NCBI GenBank assembly: GCA_964650685.1
Contig: CAZYUW010000029.1
Span: forward strand, 1 to 5,545
DNA: 5,545 nt
DNA from: Nitratifractor sp964650685
Lineage (GTDB): Bacteria; Campylobacterota; Campylobacteria; Campylobacterales; Sulfurovaceae
Reading direction: 5' to 3'
Position 1 is the stretch's first letter. Each line of letters starts with the position of its first letter. Positions 1-5,545 of the stretch are shown piece by piece. Made by a program: the position numbers and the translations under genes. The notes below the pieces were generated by a model. It saw only the letters and a list, made by a program, of their open reading frames with translations, did no database searches and was not told the origin of the DNA.

Positions 1-567
1 TTTATGCTGAACGCATTTAGAGATTATGGGATGGAATGTTATGGAGTGGAGCCATCGGGGGAGTTCCTGGATTTTTTACAAAATAATGGGCATATAGCTT
101 ATGAAAGCTTAGGCGAACTGAAAAAAAATGAAAATTTAAAATTTGATATCATCGTTCATTTCTTTGTTTTTGAACATATTGCCGATCCTTTCTCATTTTT
201 GAAAGACACATATGATCTTTTGGATAAGAACGGGGTGATTATTGCTGAAATACCTTCTTCGACAGACGCCTTGACTTCCATTTATAATATACCTGCATTT
301 GAAAAATTTTACTGGTCTATAGCCCATCATTACTACTACAATCCCAAATCACTGAAGTATATTTTGGATAAACTTGGCTATAGGTATGAGCTGCTTCCTG
401 AGCAAAGATACGATCTATCCAATCATATTACATGGCTGATGGATGGCAAAGCCGGTGGGCAGGGTAGATTCGAGATATTTTCGGAAAAAACCGTTGAATC
501 TTACAGGCAGGATTTGATGAAAAGCTGGAAATGTGATACAGTGATCCTAAAAATATTCAAGGATTGA
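1..567 (+). CDS. Class I SAM-dependent methyltransferase, C-terminal part (5' end outside window)
   Basis: This is probably a sugar or small-molecule methyltransferase of the Methyltransf_23/11 type, acting in the cytoplasm. The frame is open from base 1 and the first ATG (base 4) falls inside the fold: the AdoMet-binding glycine loop that should precede it is missing, so the gene starts upstream. Counting from the first codon, GVEPS at 15-19 is the end of strand 2, with Glu17 expected to bind the AdoMet ribose. FDII at 48-51 and FEHIADP at 57-63 are the conserved strand-4 region, followed by GVIIAEIP (78-85) of strand 5. HHYYYNPKSLKYILDKLGY is the usual late helix leading into strand 6. The TGA stop lies directly before the GTG of the next gene. 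Base use is much more AT-rich than in the following genes, for example the A8 run at 121-128. The methyltransferase fold is secure; the substrate is unknown. Confidence 0.85.
   Translation, partial: FMLNAFRDYGMECYGVEPSGEFLDFLQNNGHIAYESLGELKKNENLKFDIIVHFFVFEHIADPFSFLKDTYDLLDKNGVIIAEIPSSTDALTSIYNIPAFEKFYWSIAHHYYYNPKSLKYILDKLGYRYELLPEQRYDLSNHITWLMDGKAGGQGRFEIFSEKTVESYRQDLMKSWKCDTVILKIFKD
559..563 (+). promoter_or_regulatory. Ribosome binding site of the dehydrogenase gene
   Basis: AAGGA lies inside the last codons of the methyltransferase gene. It is 4 bases from a GTG (568) and 10 bases from an in-frame ATG (574), so it does not settle the start. The closer GGAG at 570-573 touches the ATG and is too near to serve it. 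Confidence 0.45.
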
Positions 568-573
568 GTGGAG

Positions 574-1512
574 ATGAAAATTGCCGCAAGCTCTCCGTCG
601 TTTTCCAAAAATCAGCTTTTGCAGCGCGAGATTCGCAGGCACTTCGCCAATGTGCGGCTCAATAGCGAGGGTGAACGCTTCGACAAAGAGGGCTTGATAG
701 AGTTCGTGGGCGATGCCGACGCTCTGGTGGTGGGGCTGGAGCCAGTCGATGGCGAGGTGCTCGACAGATGCCCGAACCTCAAGATGATCTCCAAATATGG
801 CGTAGGGCTCAACAATATCGATATAGAGGAGTGCCGCAGGAGAGGAGTGGCTATCGGCTGGACAGGTGGTGTCAACAGACTCTCCGTCGCGGAGATGACG
901 CTGGGTTTCATGCTGATGCTCGTGCGCAATCTATATCGCACATCCAACGAGCTCAAAAGCGGCACCTGGAACAAATCCGGCGGATTTCAGCTCAGCGGGA
1001 AGAGGATAGGTATAATAGGCGTTGGTCATATCGGCAGGGAGCTCGTCAGACTGCTGAAGCCTTTCGGGTGTGATATCATGGTGAACGATATCGTGGAGCA
1101 GAGCGAGTACTACAGGGTAAACGATCTGCGAGAAGAGAGCAAGGAGAGGATATTTGCCGATGCCGATATCGTCACTCTGCATCTGCCACTCGATGAGAGT
1201 ACGGAAAATCTGGTGGACCTGAGCGTGATGCGGAGCATGAAGTCCACGGCGTATCTGATAAATACCGCTCGGGGAGGTATCGTCAACGAAGATGACCTCA
1301 AATATGCCCTGAAAAACGGTATCATTGCCGGAGCGGCGATAGATGTGTACACACAGGAGCCTCCGTCCGATATGGAGTTGCTGTCGTTGCCAAATCTCAT
1401 ATGCACACCCCATATAGGAGGCAACGCCGCCGAAGCGGTGGAGGCGATGGGAATGAGCGCGATAGGCCACTTGGTGGAGTTTTTTGCAAAAAGAGGAGAG
1501 AATGGAGAGTAA
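574..1512 (+). CDS. D-isomer-specific 2-hydroxyacid dehydrogenase (phosphoglycerate dehydrogenase-like)
   Basis: This is an NAD(P)-dependent enzyme that interconverts a 2-hydroxyacid and a 2-oxoacid, with two Rossmann-like domains. At 312 residues it has the normal length for a short, single-module member without the regulatory ACT domain of SerA. Visible motifs (from ATG 574) are KYGVG at 74-78 in the substrate domain and the GVGHIG dinucleotide loop at 149-154. Asp172 follows at the end of the next strand, which favours NAD over NADP. The catalytic triad is Arg233 (in NTARGG), Glu262 (in TQEPP) and His280 (in TPHIGG), all present. The start could instead be GTG 568, adding Met-Glu; I prefer the ATG because the protein then begins MKIAASSP, a usual start for the family. 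The 3' end overlaps the SDR gene by 11 bases. The context suggests a role in making a glycan component rather than serine synthesis. The substrate is not predictable from sequence. Confidence 0.92.
   Translation: MKIAASSPSFSKNQLLQREIRRHFANVRLNSEGERFDKEGLIEFVGDADALVVGLEPVDGEVLDRCPNLKMISKYGVGLNNIDIEECRRRGVAIGWTGGVNRLSVAEMTLGFMLMLVRNLYRTSNELKSGTWNKSGGFQLSGKRIGIIGVGHIGRELVRLLKPFGCDIMVNDIVEQSEYYRVNDLREESKERIFADADIVTLHLPLDESTENLVDLSVMRSMKSTAYLINTARGGIVNEDDLKYALKNGIIAGAAIDVYTQEPPSDMELLSLPNLICTPHIGGNAAEAVEAMGMSAIGHLVEFFAKRGENGE
1493..1498 (+). promoter_or_regulatory. Ribosome binding site of the SDR gene
   Basis: GAGGAG lies inside the end of the dehydrogenase gene, 3 bases before ATG 1502. It supports 1502 as the start over the in-frame TTG at 1484, which lies upstream of this site. 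The spacing is short but the match to the 16S rRNA tail is good. Confidence 0.65.
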
Positions 1513-2398
1513 AAAAAGAGTATGCGTTTTTGGTGGCAGCGGCTTTTTGGGCAGCTATGTCGCCGACGAACTGAGCAGAAGATCGTATGATGTGGTGATA
1601 GCCGATATCGCCCCGTCCAGATATATGAGGGATTCGCAGCGTTTCGAAGAGGTGGATATACTCGATGCGTCCAGTATAGAAAGGGCGCTCGTCGGAGCCG
1701 ATATCGTCTACAATTTCGCCGCGATAGCGGATCTGGACGACGCGATACACAGACCGGTAGAGACGATGAACATAAATGTCATCGGCAACCTGAATATACT
1801 CGAAGCGTGCAGGAGGCATGGCGGCATAGAGCGTTTCGTATATGCCAGCAGCGCCTACGCGCTGAGCAAAGACGGGTCTTTTTACGGGATCAGCAAGCAC
1901 ACTTCGGAGAAGCTGACGGAGGAGTACTACAAGCGCTATGGTCTCAAGTATACCGTCATCAGATATGGATCTCTGTATGGGGAGAGAGCCAGCCACAACA
2001 ACTATATCTACAATCTCCTCTATGATGCCATCTCTTCGGGAGTGCTGAAATATCTGGGTGATGGCGAGGATATACGGGAGTATATACATGCTGCCGATGC
2101 CGCGAGACTCTCGGTGGATATCATCGAGGAGAGACAGTACGAGAACGAGCATATCATTCTGACGGGTATAGAGAGGATGAAGCGCATAGAGCTGCTGACG
2201 ATGATAAACGAGATCATGCAGAATCGTCTGGAGATCAAACAGATCGAGGATGAAAACATGGGACACTACAGGATAACGCCATACTCTTTTCACCCCACCG
2301 TAGCCAAAAAACTGGTGGCAAATCCTTTTATCGATCTCGGCCAGGGTCTGCTGGAGTGTATCCAGGAGATCGACAAAGAGCTGGCGAAAAAAGGTTAG
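1502..2398 (+). CDS. NAD-dependent epimerase/dehydratase (extended SDR, sugar-nucleotide type)
   Basis: This is an extended short-chain dehydrogenase/reductase, 298 residues from ATG 1502, of the class that epimerises, dehydrates or reduces nucleotide sugars in the cytoplasm. GGSGFLG at 11-17 is the N-terminal cofactor loop. Asp35 ends the second strand and suggests NAD(H). D52-I-L-D55 is the adenine-contact motif, and NFAAIAD at 71-77 matches the strand-4 NxAA region. Ser116/Ser117 and the YGISK motif (Tyr128, Lys132) form the catalytic set. Ser and Tyr are only 11-12 residues apart, against roughly 20-25 in many GalE/RmlB-type enzymes, so it belongs to a branch with a shortened loop. IRYGSLYGER at about 157-166 is the usual substrate-side strand. 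The gene overlaps the dehydrogenase gene by 11 bases and is probably co-translated. An A7 run at 1511-1517 lies in its first codons. Fold and cofactor class are secure; substrate and exact reaction are not. Confidence 0.92.
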   Translation: MESKKRVCVFGGSGFLGSYVADELSRRSYDVVIADIAPSRYMRDSQRFEEVDILDASSIERALVGADIVYNFAAIADLDDAIHRPVETMNINVIGNLNILEACRRHGGIERFVYASSAYALSKDGSFYGISKHTSEKLTEEYYKRYGLKYTVIRYGSLYGERASHNNYIYNLLYDAISSGVLKYLGDGEDIREYIHAADAARLSVDIIEERQYENEHIILTGIERMKRIELLTMINEIMQNRLEIKQIEDENMGHYRITPYSFHPTVAKKLVANPFIDLGQGLLECIQEIDKELAKKG

Positions 2399-2422
2399 GC
2401 GTTTTGGCCACTCCGGCAAATC

Positions 2423-2428
2423 GGGAGA
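2423..2428 (+). promoter_or_regulatory. Ribosome binding site deciding the GTG start of the cyclase gene
   Basis: GGGAGA lies in the 37-base gap after the SDR gene, 7 bases before GTG 2436. Although the frame stays open further upstream, I see no ATG, GTG or TTG before 2436 in it, so the non-ATG start is well supported. The gap shows no hairpin followed by a T-run and no convincing promoter. Confidence 0.6.
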
Positions 2429-2435
2429 TCGCATA

Positions 2436-3146
2436 GTGGAGAGAATCTATCTGTCGTATGTTCTGGATACCGACACCCCGACATATGGCAACAGGAACCG
2501 TTTCGAACGGATCAGGAAGAGCAGCATAGAGCGTGGGGATGCCGCGAACGATACGACCATATCGACGACGGTACATGTGGGGACGCATGTGGATATGCCT
2601 CTGCACTTTTATGAAAACGGCCAGAGTATAGAGGATTTCGACGCCGATTTCTGGTTTTTCGCCAAAGATGAGATACTTTTCGTAGAGCCCGATATCGAAA
2701 AGTGCGGTCTCGTCATAGGCGACGCGCTGATATCGGAGCTGGAAAAGTCGAAATCGATCCTCGGTATTGACAGCGACGATATACGACTGATCGTGGCAAA
2801 AACAGGCGATTGTCATATCAGAGGGAGCGTGAGGTTCTGGGAGAAAAATCACGGTTTTCATCCGGATCTGGCAGGATATATGAGAGAGCACTTTCCAAAT
2901 ATCTCGATATTCGGTTTCGACAGCATATCGGTATCCAGCTTTGGCGAAAGGATGCTCGGCAGAGAGGCCCACAGGAGCTTTCTGGATCCTGATGATCCGA
3001 TTTTGCTGCTGGAGGATATGGACCTGAGGATGATCGATGGCGAAACGGTGTTGGATGAGGTGGCGATATCCCCCATGAGGATAGCCGGCTGCGATGGGCT
3101 GCCCTGTACGGTAGTGGCGTCGAGAGGAAAAGACGGAGGTGTATGA
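2436..3146 (+). CDS. Cyclase family protein (kynurenine formamidase-like metal-dependent hydrolase)
   Basis: The protein belongs to the cyclase superfamily (PF04199), which includes kynurenine formamidase KynB, isatin hydrolase and polyketide-cyclase-like proteins; these hydrolyse amide or ester-like bonds using bound divalent metal. At 236 residues the length is typical. The signature HxGTHxDxPxH is complete at 47-57 (His47, His51, Asp53, His57); by analogy with KynB the first three bind metal and the last acts in catalysis. The second half of the site is also visible: GFDSISV at 160-166, His179 and Glu193 (in LLLED) match the later metal ligands of the family. The start is GTG. The stop overlaps the HAD gene start as ATGA. 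A cyclase inside a polysaccharide operon points to hydrolysis of a formyl, amide or lactone group on a glycan precursor rather than tryptophan breakdown, since no kynurenine-pathway gene is nearby; that is inference. The family call is secure. Confidence 0.9.
   Translation: MERIYLSYVLDTDTPTYGNRNRFERIRKSSIERGDAANDTTISTTVHVGTHVDMPLHFYENGQSIEDFDADFWFFAKDEILFVEPDIEKCGLVIGDALISELEKSKSILGIDSDDIRLIVAKTGDCHIRGSVRFWEKNHGFHPDLAGYMREHFPNISIFGFDSISVSSFGERMLGREAHRSFLDPDDPILLLEDMDLRMIDGETVLDEVAISPMRIAGCDGLPCTVVASRGKDGGV
3135..3139 (+). promoter_or_regulatory. Ribosome binding site of the HAD phosphatase gene
   Basis: GGAGG sits in the last codons of the cyclase gene, 3 bases before ATG 3143 and 6 bases before ATG 3146. 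The spacing fits the second ATG better, so the protein may start one codon later than the longest call. Confidence 0.6.
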
Positions 3147-3799
3147 TGCCGAAAACTCTGGGGATATTTGCTCCGGGCGGTTATGAGATCAAGACGATAT
3201 TGTGGGATTTTGACGGTGTCATATTCGATGGCATGGGGATCAAGGCCGAGGGATTCGCGGAGCTCTTTGGCGACTATCCGGAGGAGATGATCGACGAGTT
3301 TGTTCGATATCACTATACCCACGGTGGGGTTTCCCGCTTCGAAAAGATCAGGTATTTCCATGCCCATATCGCCGGCGAAGATATAGATGAGCGGCAGATA
3401 GAGGCGGAGGCGGAGAGGTTCGCTTCGCTGATCTCCGAAAAACTGTACGATGAGAGCAGGTTGATCGTGGACGCTCTGGGATTTATCGAGAGCTTTCACG
3501 ACAGATATCCCATGCATATAGTCTCTGGCGCTGAAAAAAGCGAGCTTCTGAGAATATGTGAGCACTTTTCTCTACGGAGATATTTCGTGAGTATCGAGGG
3601 TTCGCCTACTCCCAAAAGCGAGTTGATAGGCGATATACTCTCCGATTATGGATATAGCGCCGCAAAAACGCTGATGATAGGGGACAGCATCACCGACAGA
3701 GACGCCGCATCACGCAACGGTGTGAGATTTTGCGGCTACAACAATCCGGCTCTGATGAAAGGCGGGTGCTATATAGAGAGTTTCGGGGATATGGCGTGA
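3143..3799 (+). CDS. HAD-family hydrolase (phosphoglycolate phosphatase/beta-phosphoglucomutase-like)
   Basis: This is a haloacid-dehalogenase superfamily enzyme, most likely a cytoplasmic phosphatase for a sugar or small organic phosphate. All four HAD motifs are present in the 218-residue protein. Motif I is DFDGVIFD at 22-29 (nucleophile Asp22, acid/base Asp24). Motif II is Ser128 in VSGAE. Motif III is Lys158 in PTPKSE. Motif IV is GDSITDRDAA at 180-189 (Asp181, Asp185 for magnesium). The helical stretch at about 35-105 is a C1-type cap, as in the phosphoglycolate phosphatase branch. About 15 residues (MPKTLGIFAPGGYEIK) precede the first strand, longer than the 3-6 usual in this branch. 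The start has tandem ATGs (3143, 3146), and the gene overlaps the cyclase gene by 4 bases and the next gene by 4 (GTGA). It probably supplies the dephosphorylation step for the pathway shared with its two or three upstream neighbours. The substrate is unknown. Confidence 0.9.
   Translation: MMPKTLGIFAPGGYEIKTILWDFDGVIFDGMGIKAEGFAELFGDYPEEMIDEFVRYHYTHGGVSRFEKIRYFHAHIAGEDIDERQIEAEAERFASLISEKLYDESRLIVDALGFIESFHDRYPMHIVSGAEKSELLRICEHFSLRRYFVSIEGSPTPKSELIGDILSDYGYSAAKTLMIGDSITDRDAASRNGVRFCGYNNPALMKGGCYIESFGDMA
3785..3789 (+). promoter_or_regulatory. Ribosome binding site deciding the GTG start at 3796
   Basis: GGGGA lies 6 bases before GTG 3796, which overlaps the HAD stop as GTGA. It supports this start over the TTG at 3730, which would add 22 residues read wholly inside the HAD gene. 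Confidence 0.55.
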
Positions 3800-5316
3800 T
3801 CGGCGGCAGAGAGCTGGAGAGCAGATCCAAAAAACTCAAAGACGAACTCATATCTTACATAGAGCGTATAAAGACTCAAATGCCTGTAGATTTTTTTACG
3901 ATCGTCAACCCTACAGTAATTTGCAATCCATATGTGAGTGATTTCGCATTGAAGTTTTTTCAGAGAGAAGCGCAAAGAAAAAAACCCCTTCTCTCTTTTT
4001 TGAGGAGTGCTTCGGTTTTTTATCTCAGGCAGTTCTGTCTATTTGCGGTATATATTGTGCAATTCGTCGTATATAGAGCTGTCTGGAGAAGAAAGACGCT
4101 TCCCGAAGATGCCATTTTTATCGATATTTTTTTGTTGACGGACAAGATAGTGTCGGAAGGAAGATTCGAAGAAAACTACTTTACGGGTCTCTACGAGGTG
4201 TTGGAAAAACTGGGTGTGGATTATGTATTTCTCCCCAGGATATATGGGTCGGCTTCGAAAAATCCGTTCAAAATGATCGAATTTTTCAGGATATTGCGCA
4301 GAGATCAAAGGGAGTTTCTGTTCGAGTTCGATATGCTCTCATGTTTGGATCTGCTATCTATTGGCGCAACGATCGGACTTTATCCCTTTAAAACTCTCAG
4401 ATTGTACAGAAGAGGGGAGCTGTCGGACAAGGATGCGATTTTCAACGCAGAGTTGATCGTGGATATAGGCAGGCAGAGTTTCGATGCGTTCAGCAGATAT
4501 GTTTACAGCAGAAATATCGCGGAACGGATCGAAAGAGGGAGGATATATTCGTGGTGTGAATTTCAGGTTGTCGACAGGAGTTTCAATTTTGGGATCAGAA
4601 CCCATAATGATGAAATCACGCTCTATGGATGCCAACTTTTTCTCGACTACGAAAACTATTTCAACTCCGTGGTTTACGATATCGACTACACGCAAAAAAC
4701 ATCTCCACATATCGTCCTGGTTAATGGCAGACACTATCTGCAAAAGAGAGAGCTCGTTTCGTACAGGATGGGTGTCTCTCTGAGGTACAGGCAGCTTTTC
4801 GAAAGAGCTGTATCCACTGGAGGCGATAGTGTACTCGTTTTGGGTTCGTATAACGAAGCCGATACGAAGTATATGCTGAAGTGTGCCGAAAGGCTCGATC
4901 GGGTCATGTTCAAGAACCATCCGGCGGTCGATATCGCGAAGCTGGGAAAGATCGACGACAGGATCGAATCGGTAAGTGACAATATTTATGATCTTTTTGC
5001 GAAGACCGCGGTAGTATTGGCTACCGCGTCCGGTACCGCTGTCGAGGCGGTCGCCAGCGGAGTGACGGTGATAGTGGTGGCGAGTCGCGACGGATTGACG
5101 GCGAACCCCCTCGTAGAATACGGCAAAGGGGAGATATGGGATATAGCCTTCACTCCCGATGAAGTGGAAAAAGTATATAATAGACTTTTGGATTTTCGTC
5201 GTCGTGACGCGAAGAGGATCGAAGAGATAGCGCTCTGGTACAGAGACAACTTTTTTGTAGAACCAACTGAAGCAAATATCATAAAAGCATTCGAACTGGA
5301 GAAAAAAGATATATGA
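3796..5316 (+). CDS. Putative surface carbohydrate biosynthesis protein (GT-B-like glycosyltransferase)
   Basis: This is a 506-residue protein whose function I infer only in broad terms. The C-terminal half resembles GT-B-fold polysaccharide enzymes of the capsule-synthesis/CDP-glycerol-transferase kind. KNHPAVD at 373-379 looks like the KxHP segment of those families. ATASGTAVEAVASGV at 409-423 looks like their sugar-nucleotide-binding SSxxxEAxxxGxPVI stretch. In the middle, WCEFQVVDRSFNFGIR at 253-268, then YGCQLF at 277-282, recalls the W-x-E-x-Q pattern of O-antigen-type 'surface carbohydrate biosynthesis' proteins. Residues about 79-97 form one hydrophobic stretch (FCLFAVYIVQFVVYRAVW) flanked by basic residues, which may attach it to the inner membrane; there is no signal peptide. 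The 5' third is more AT-rich than the neighbouring genes. The gene sits between the HAD and rfbF genes with 4-base overlaps on both sides. A lipid-linked-glycan processing role without transferase activity cannot be excluded. Confidence 0.7.
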   Translation: MIGGRELESRSKKLKDELISYIERIKTQMPVDFFTIVNPTVICNPYVSDFALKFFQREAQRKKPLLSFLRSASVFYLRQFCLFAVYIVQFVVYRAVWRRKTLPEDAIFIDIFLLTDKIVSEGRFEENYFTGLYEVLEKLGVDYVFLPRIYGSASKNPFKMIEFFRILRRDQREFLFEFDMLSCLDLLSIGATIGLYPFKTLRLYRRGELSDKDAIFNAELIVDIGRQSFDAFSRYVYSRNIAERIERGRIYSWCEFQVVDRSFNFGIRTHNDEITLYGCQLFLDYENYFNSVVYDIDYTQKTSPHIVLVNGRHYLQKRELVSYRMGVSLRYRQLFERAVSTGGDSVLVLGSYNEADTKYMLKCAERLDRVMFKNHPAVDIAKLGKIDDRIESVSDNIYDLFAKTAVVLATASGTAVEAVASGVTVIVVASRDGLTANPLVEYGKGEIWDIAFTPDEVEKVYNRLLDFRRRDAKRIEEIALWYRDNFFVEPTEANIIKAFELEKKDI

Positions 5317-5545
5317 AAGCGGTATACTTGCCGGAGGGTACGGCACGAGACTCAGCGAAGAGACGGTACTCAAACCGAAACCGATGGTAGAGATAGGCGG
5401 CAAACCCATACTGTGGCATATCATGAAGATATACTCCCGATACGGGATCGACGAGTTCGTCATACTGCTGGGTTACAAGGGGTACTATATCAAAGAGTAT
5501 TTCGCCAACTACTTCCTGCATCAGAGCGATGTCACCATCGATCTG
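5313..5545 (+). pseudogene. rfbF: Glucose-1-phosphate cytidylyltransferase, 5' part, frameshifted; continues past window
   Basis: The intact enzyme makes CDP-glucose from CTP and glucose-1-phosphate, the first step to CDP-deoxysugars. ATG 5313 overlaps the previous stop as ATGA, with GGAG at 5298-5301 eleven bases upstream. From that ATG the frame reads MKAV, then YLPEGTAR and stops at TAG 5388-5390. From 5327 another frame gives a near-perfect RfbF N-terminus: LAGGYGTRLSEET, the nucleotide-binding loop; then LKPKPMVEIGGKPILWHIM; then LGYKGYYIKEYFANYF; then HQSDVTIDL to the window edge. RfbF proteins begin MKAVILAGG, so exactly one base is missing between GTA (5322-5324) and CTT (5327): GTN-ATA has become GTATA. 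No ATG, GTG or TTG lies in the correct frame before the motif; the first is ATG 5384, after the nucleotide-binding loop, so a restart would not give an active enzyme. The family call is very secure; whether the frameshift is real or a sequence error is open. Confidence 0.88.

Noticed and set aside
121..128. A8 run in the methyltransferase gene and A7 run at 1511-1517 in the SDR start, as possible phase-variation tracts
   Set aside because: They are short and made of Lys codons, with both frames intact; phase-variable tracts in such bacteria are usually longer and often poly-G. No evidence of length variation can be seen in one sequence.
1484..1501. Earlier TTG start for the SDR gene
   Set aside because: The ribosome binding site (1493-1498) lies after it, and the extra residues (MQKEER) precede an already complete N-terminus.
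1397..2434. Minus-strand open frame (345 codons) opposite the SDR gene
   Set aside because: Same cause as above; the plus strand encodes a clear extended SDR with cofactor and catalytic motifs.
2399..2435. Terminator or promoter in the only intergenic gap
   Set aside because: There is no stem-loop with a T-run and no recognisable -35/-10 pair; the 37 bases hold a ribosome binding site and nothing else visible.
2858..3565. Minus-strand open frame (235 codons) across the cyclase/HAD junction
   Set aside because: The plus strand encodes complete metal-site and HAD motifs with a coupled ATGA junction; the antisense product shows no family features.
3730..3795. Earlier TTG start for the glycosyltransferase-like gene
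   Set aside because: It would overlap the HAD gene by 70 bases; GTG 3796 has a GGGGA site at good spacing and the 4-base GTGA overlap used elsewhere in the operon.
5007..5028. Perfect 8-bp inverted repeat (CGCGGTAG / CTACCGCG) with a 6-base loop
   Set aside because: It lies inside conserved coding sequence (around residues 404-411), lacks a following T-run, and one such repeat is about what chance gives in a window of this size.
4354..5463. Long minus-strand open frame (369 codons) opposite the glycosyltransferase-like gene
   Set aside because: It has no recognisable motif. It exists because sense-strand codons TTA, CTA and TCA are rare here, which keeps the antisense frame free of stops; the sense frame has family-like motifs and coupled start/stop signals.

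Overview
The window is a tightly packed, single-direction (+ strand) stretch of a surface-polysaccharide (O-antigen, capsule or glycoprotein-glycan type) biosynthesis locus. It holds the 3' part of a SAM-dependent methyltransferase gene, five complete genes and the first ~230 bases of a glucose-1-phosphate cytidylyltransferase gene (rfbF-like). The complete genes are a 2-hydroxyacid dehydrogenase, an NAD-dependent epimerase/dehydratase (extended SDR), a cyclase-family metal hydrolase, a HAD-family phosphatase and a large putative glycosyltransferase-like surface-carbohydrate protein. There are no RNA genes, insertion sequences, CRISPR arrays or gene-free stretches; the longest gap between genes is 37 bases.

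Organism: codon choice is distinctive. Arg is mostly AGA/AGG, Ile is often ATA, Asp-Ile is often GAT-ATC, and Leu TTA/CTA and Ser TCA are rare, at roughly 50% GC. Together with the gene content this fits a Gram-negative bacterium, perhaps a moderate-GC member of the Campylobacterota (Epsilonproteobacteria). That is a guess from style, not from a marker gene.

Layout: bases 1-567 (methyltransferase) are clearly more AT-rich than what follows. From 568 on, the genes overlap or nearly abut: dehydrogenase and SDR overlap by 11 bases; SDR and cyclase are 37 bases apart; cyclase/HAD, HAD/glycosyltransferase and glycosyltransferase/rfbF each overlap by 4 bases (ATGA or GTGA). This implies one transcript with translational coupling. 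No internal promoter or terminator was seen.

How the genes may work together: rfbF would make CDP-glucose, the entry point to CDP-deoxysugars. The large protein probably transfers or handles a glycan unit. The dehydrogenase-SDR-cyclase-HAD block looks like a dedicated small-molecule or sugar-tailoring pathway (two NAD(P)-dependent redox steps, a hydrolysis and a dephosphorylation) whose product I cannot name. This block is the best candidate here for an undescribed pathway.

The sharpest single observation is that the rfbF reading frame is broken four codons after its start. One base is missing just before the nucleotide-binding LAGGYGTRL motif, so the gene as written encodes only a 25-residue peptide. 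It is either a sequencing or assembly error or a real inactivating mutation.
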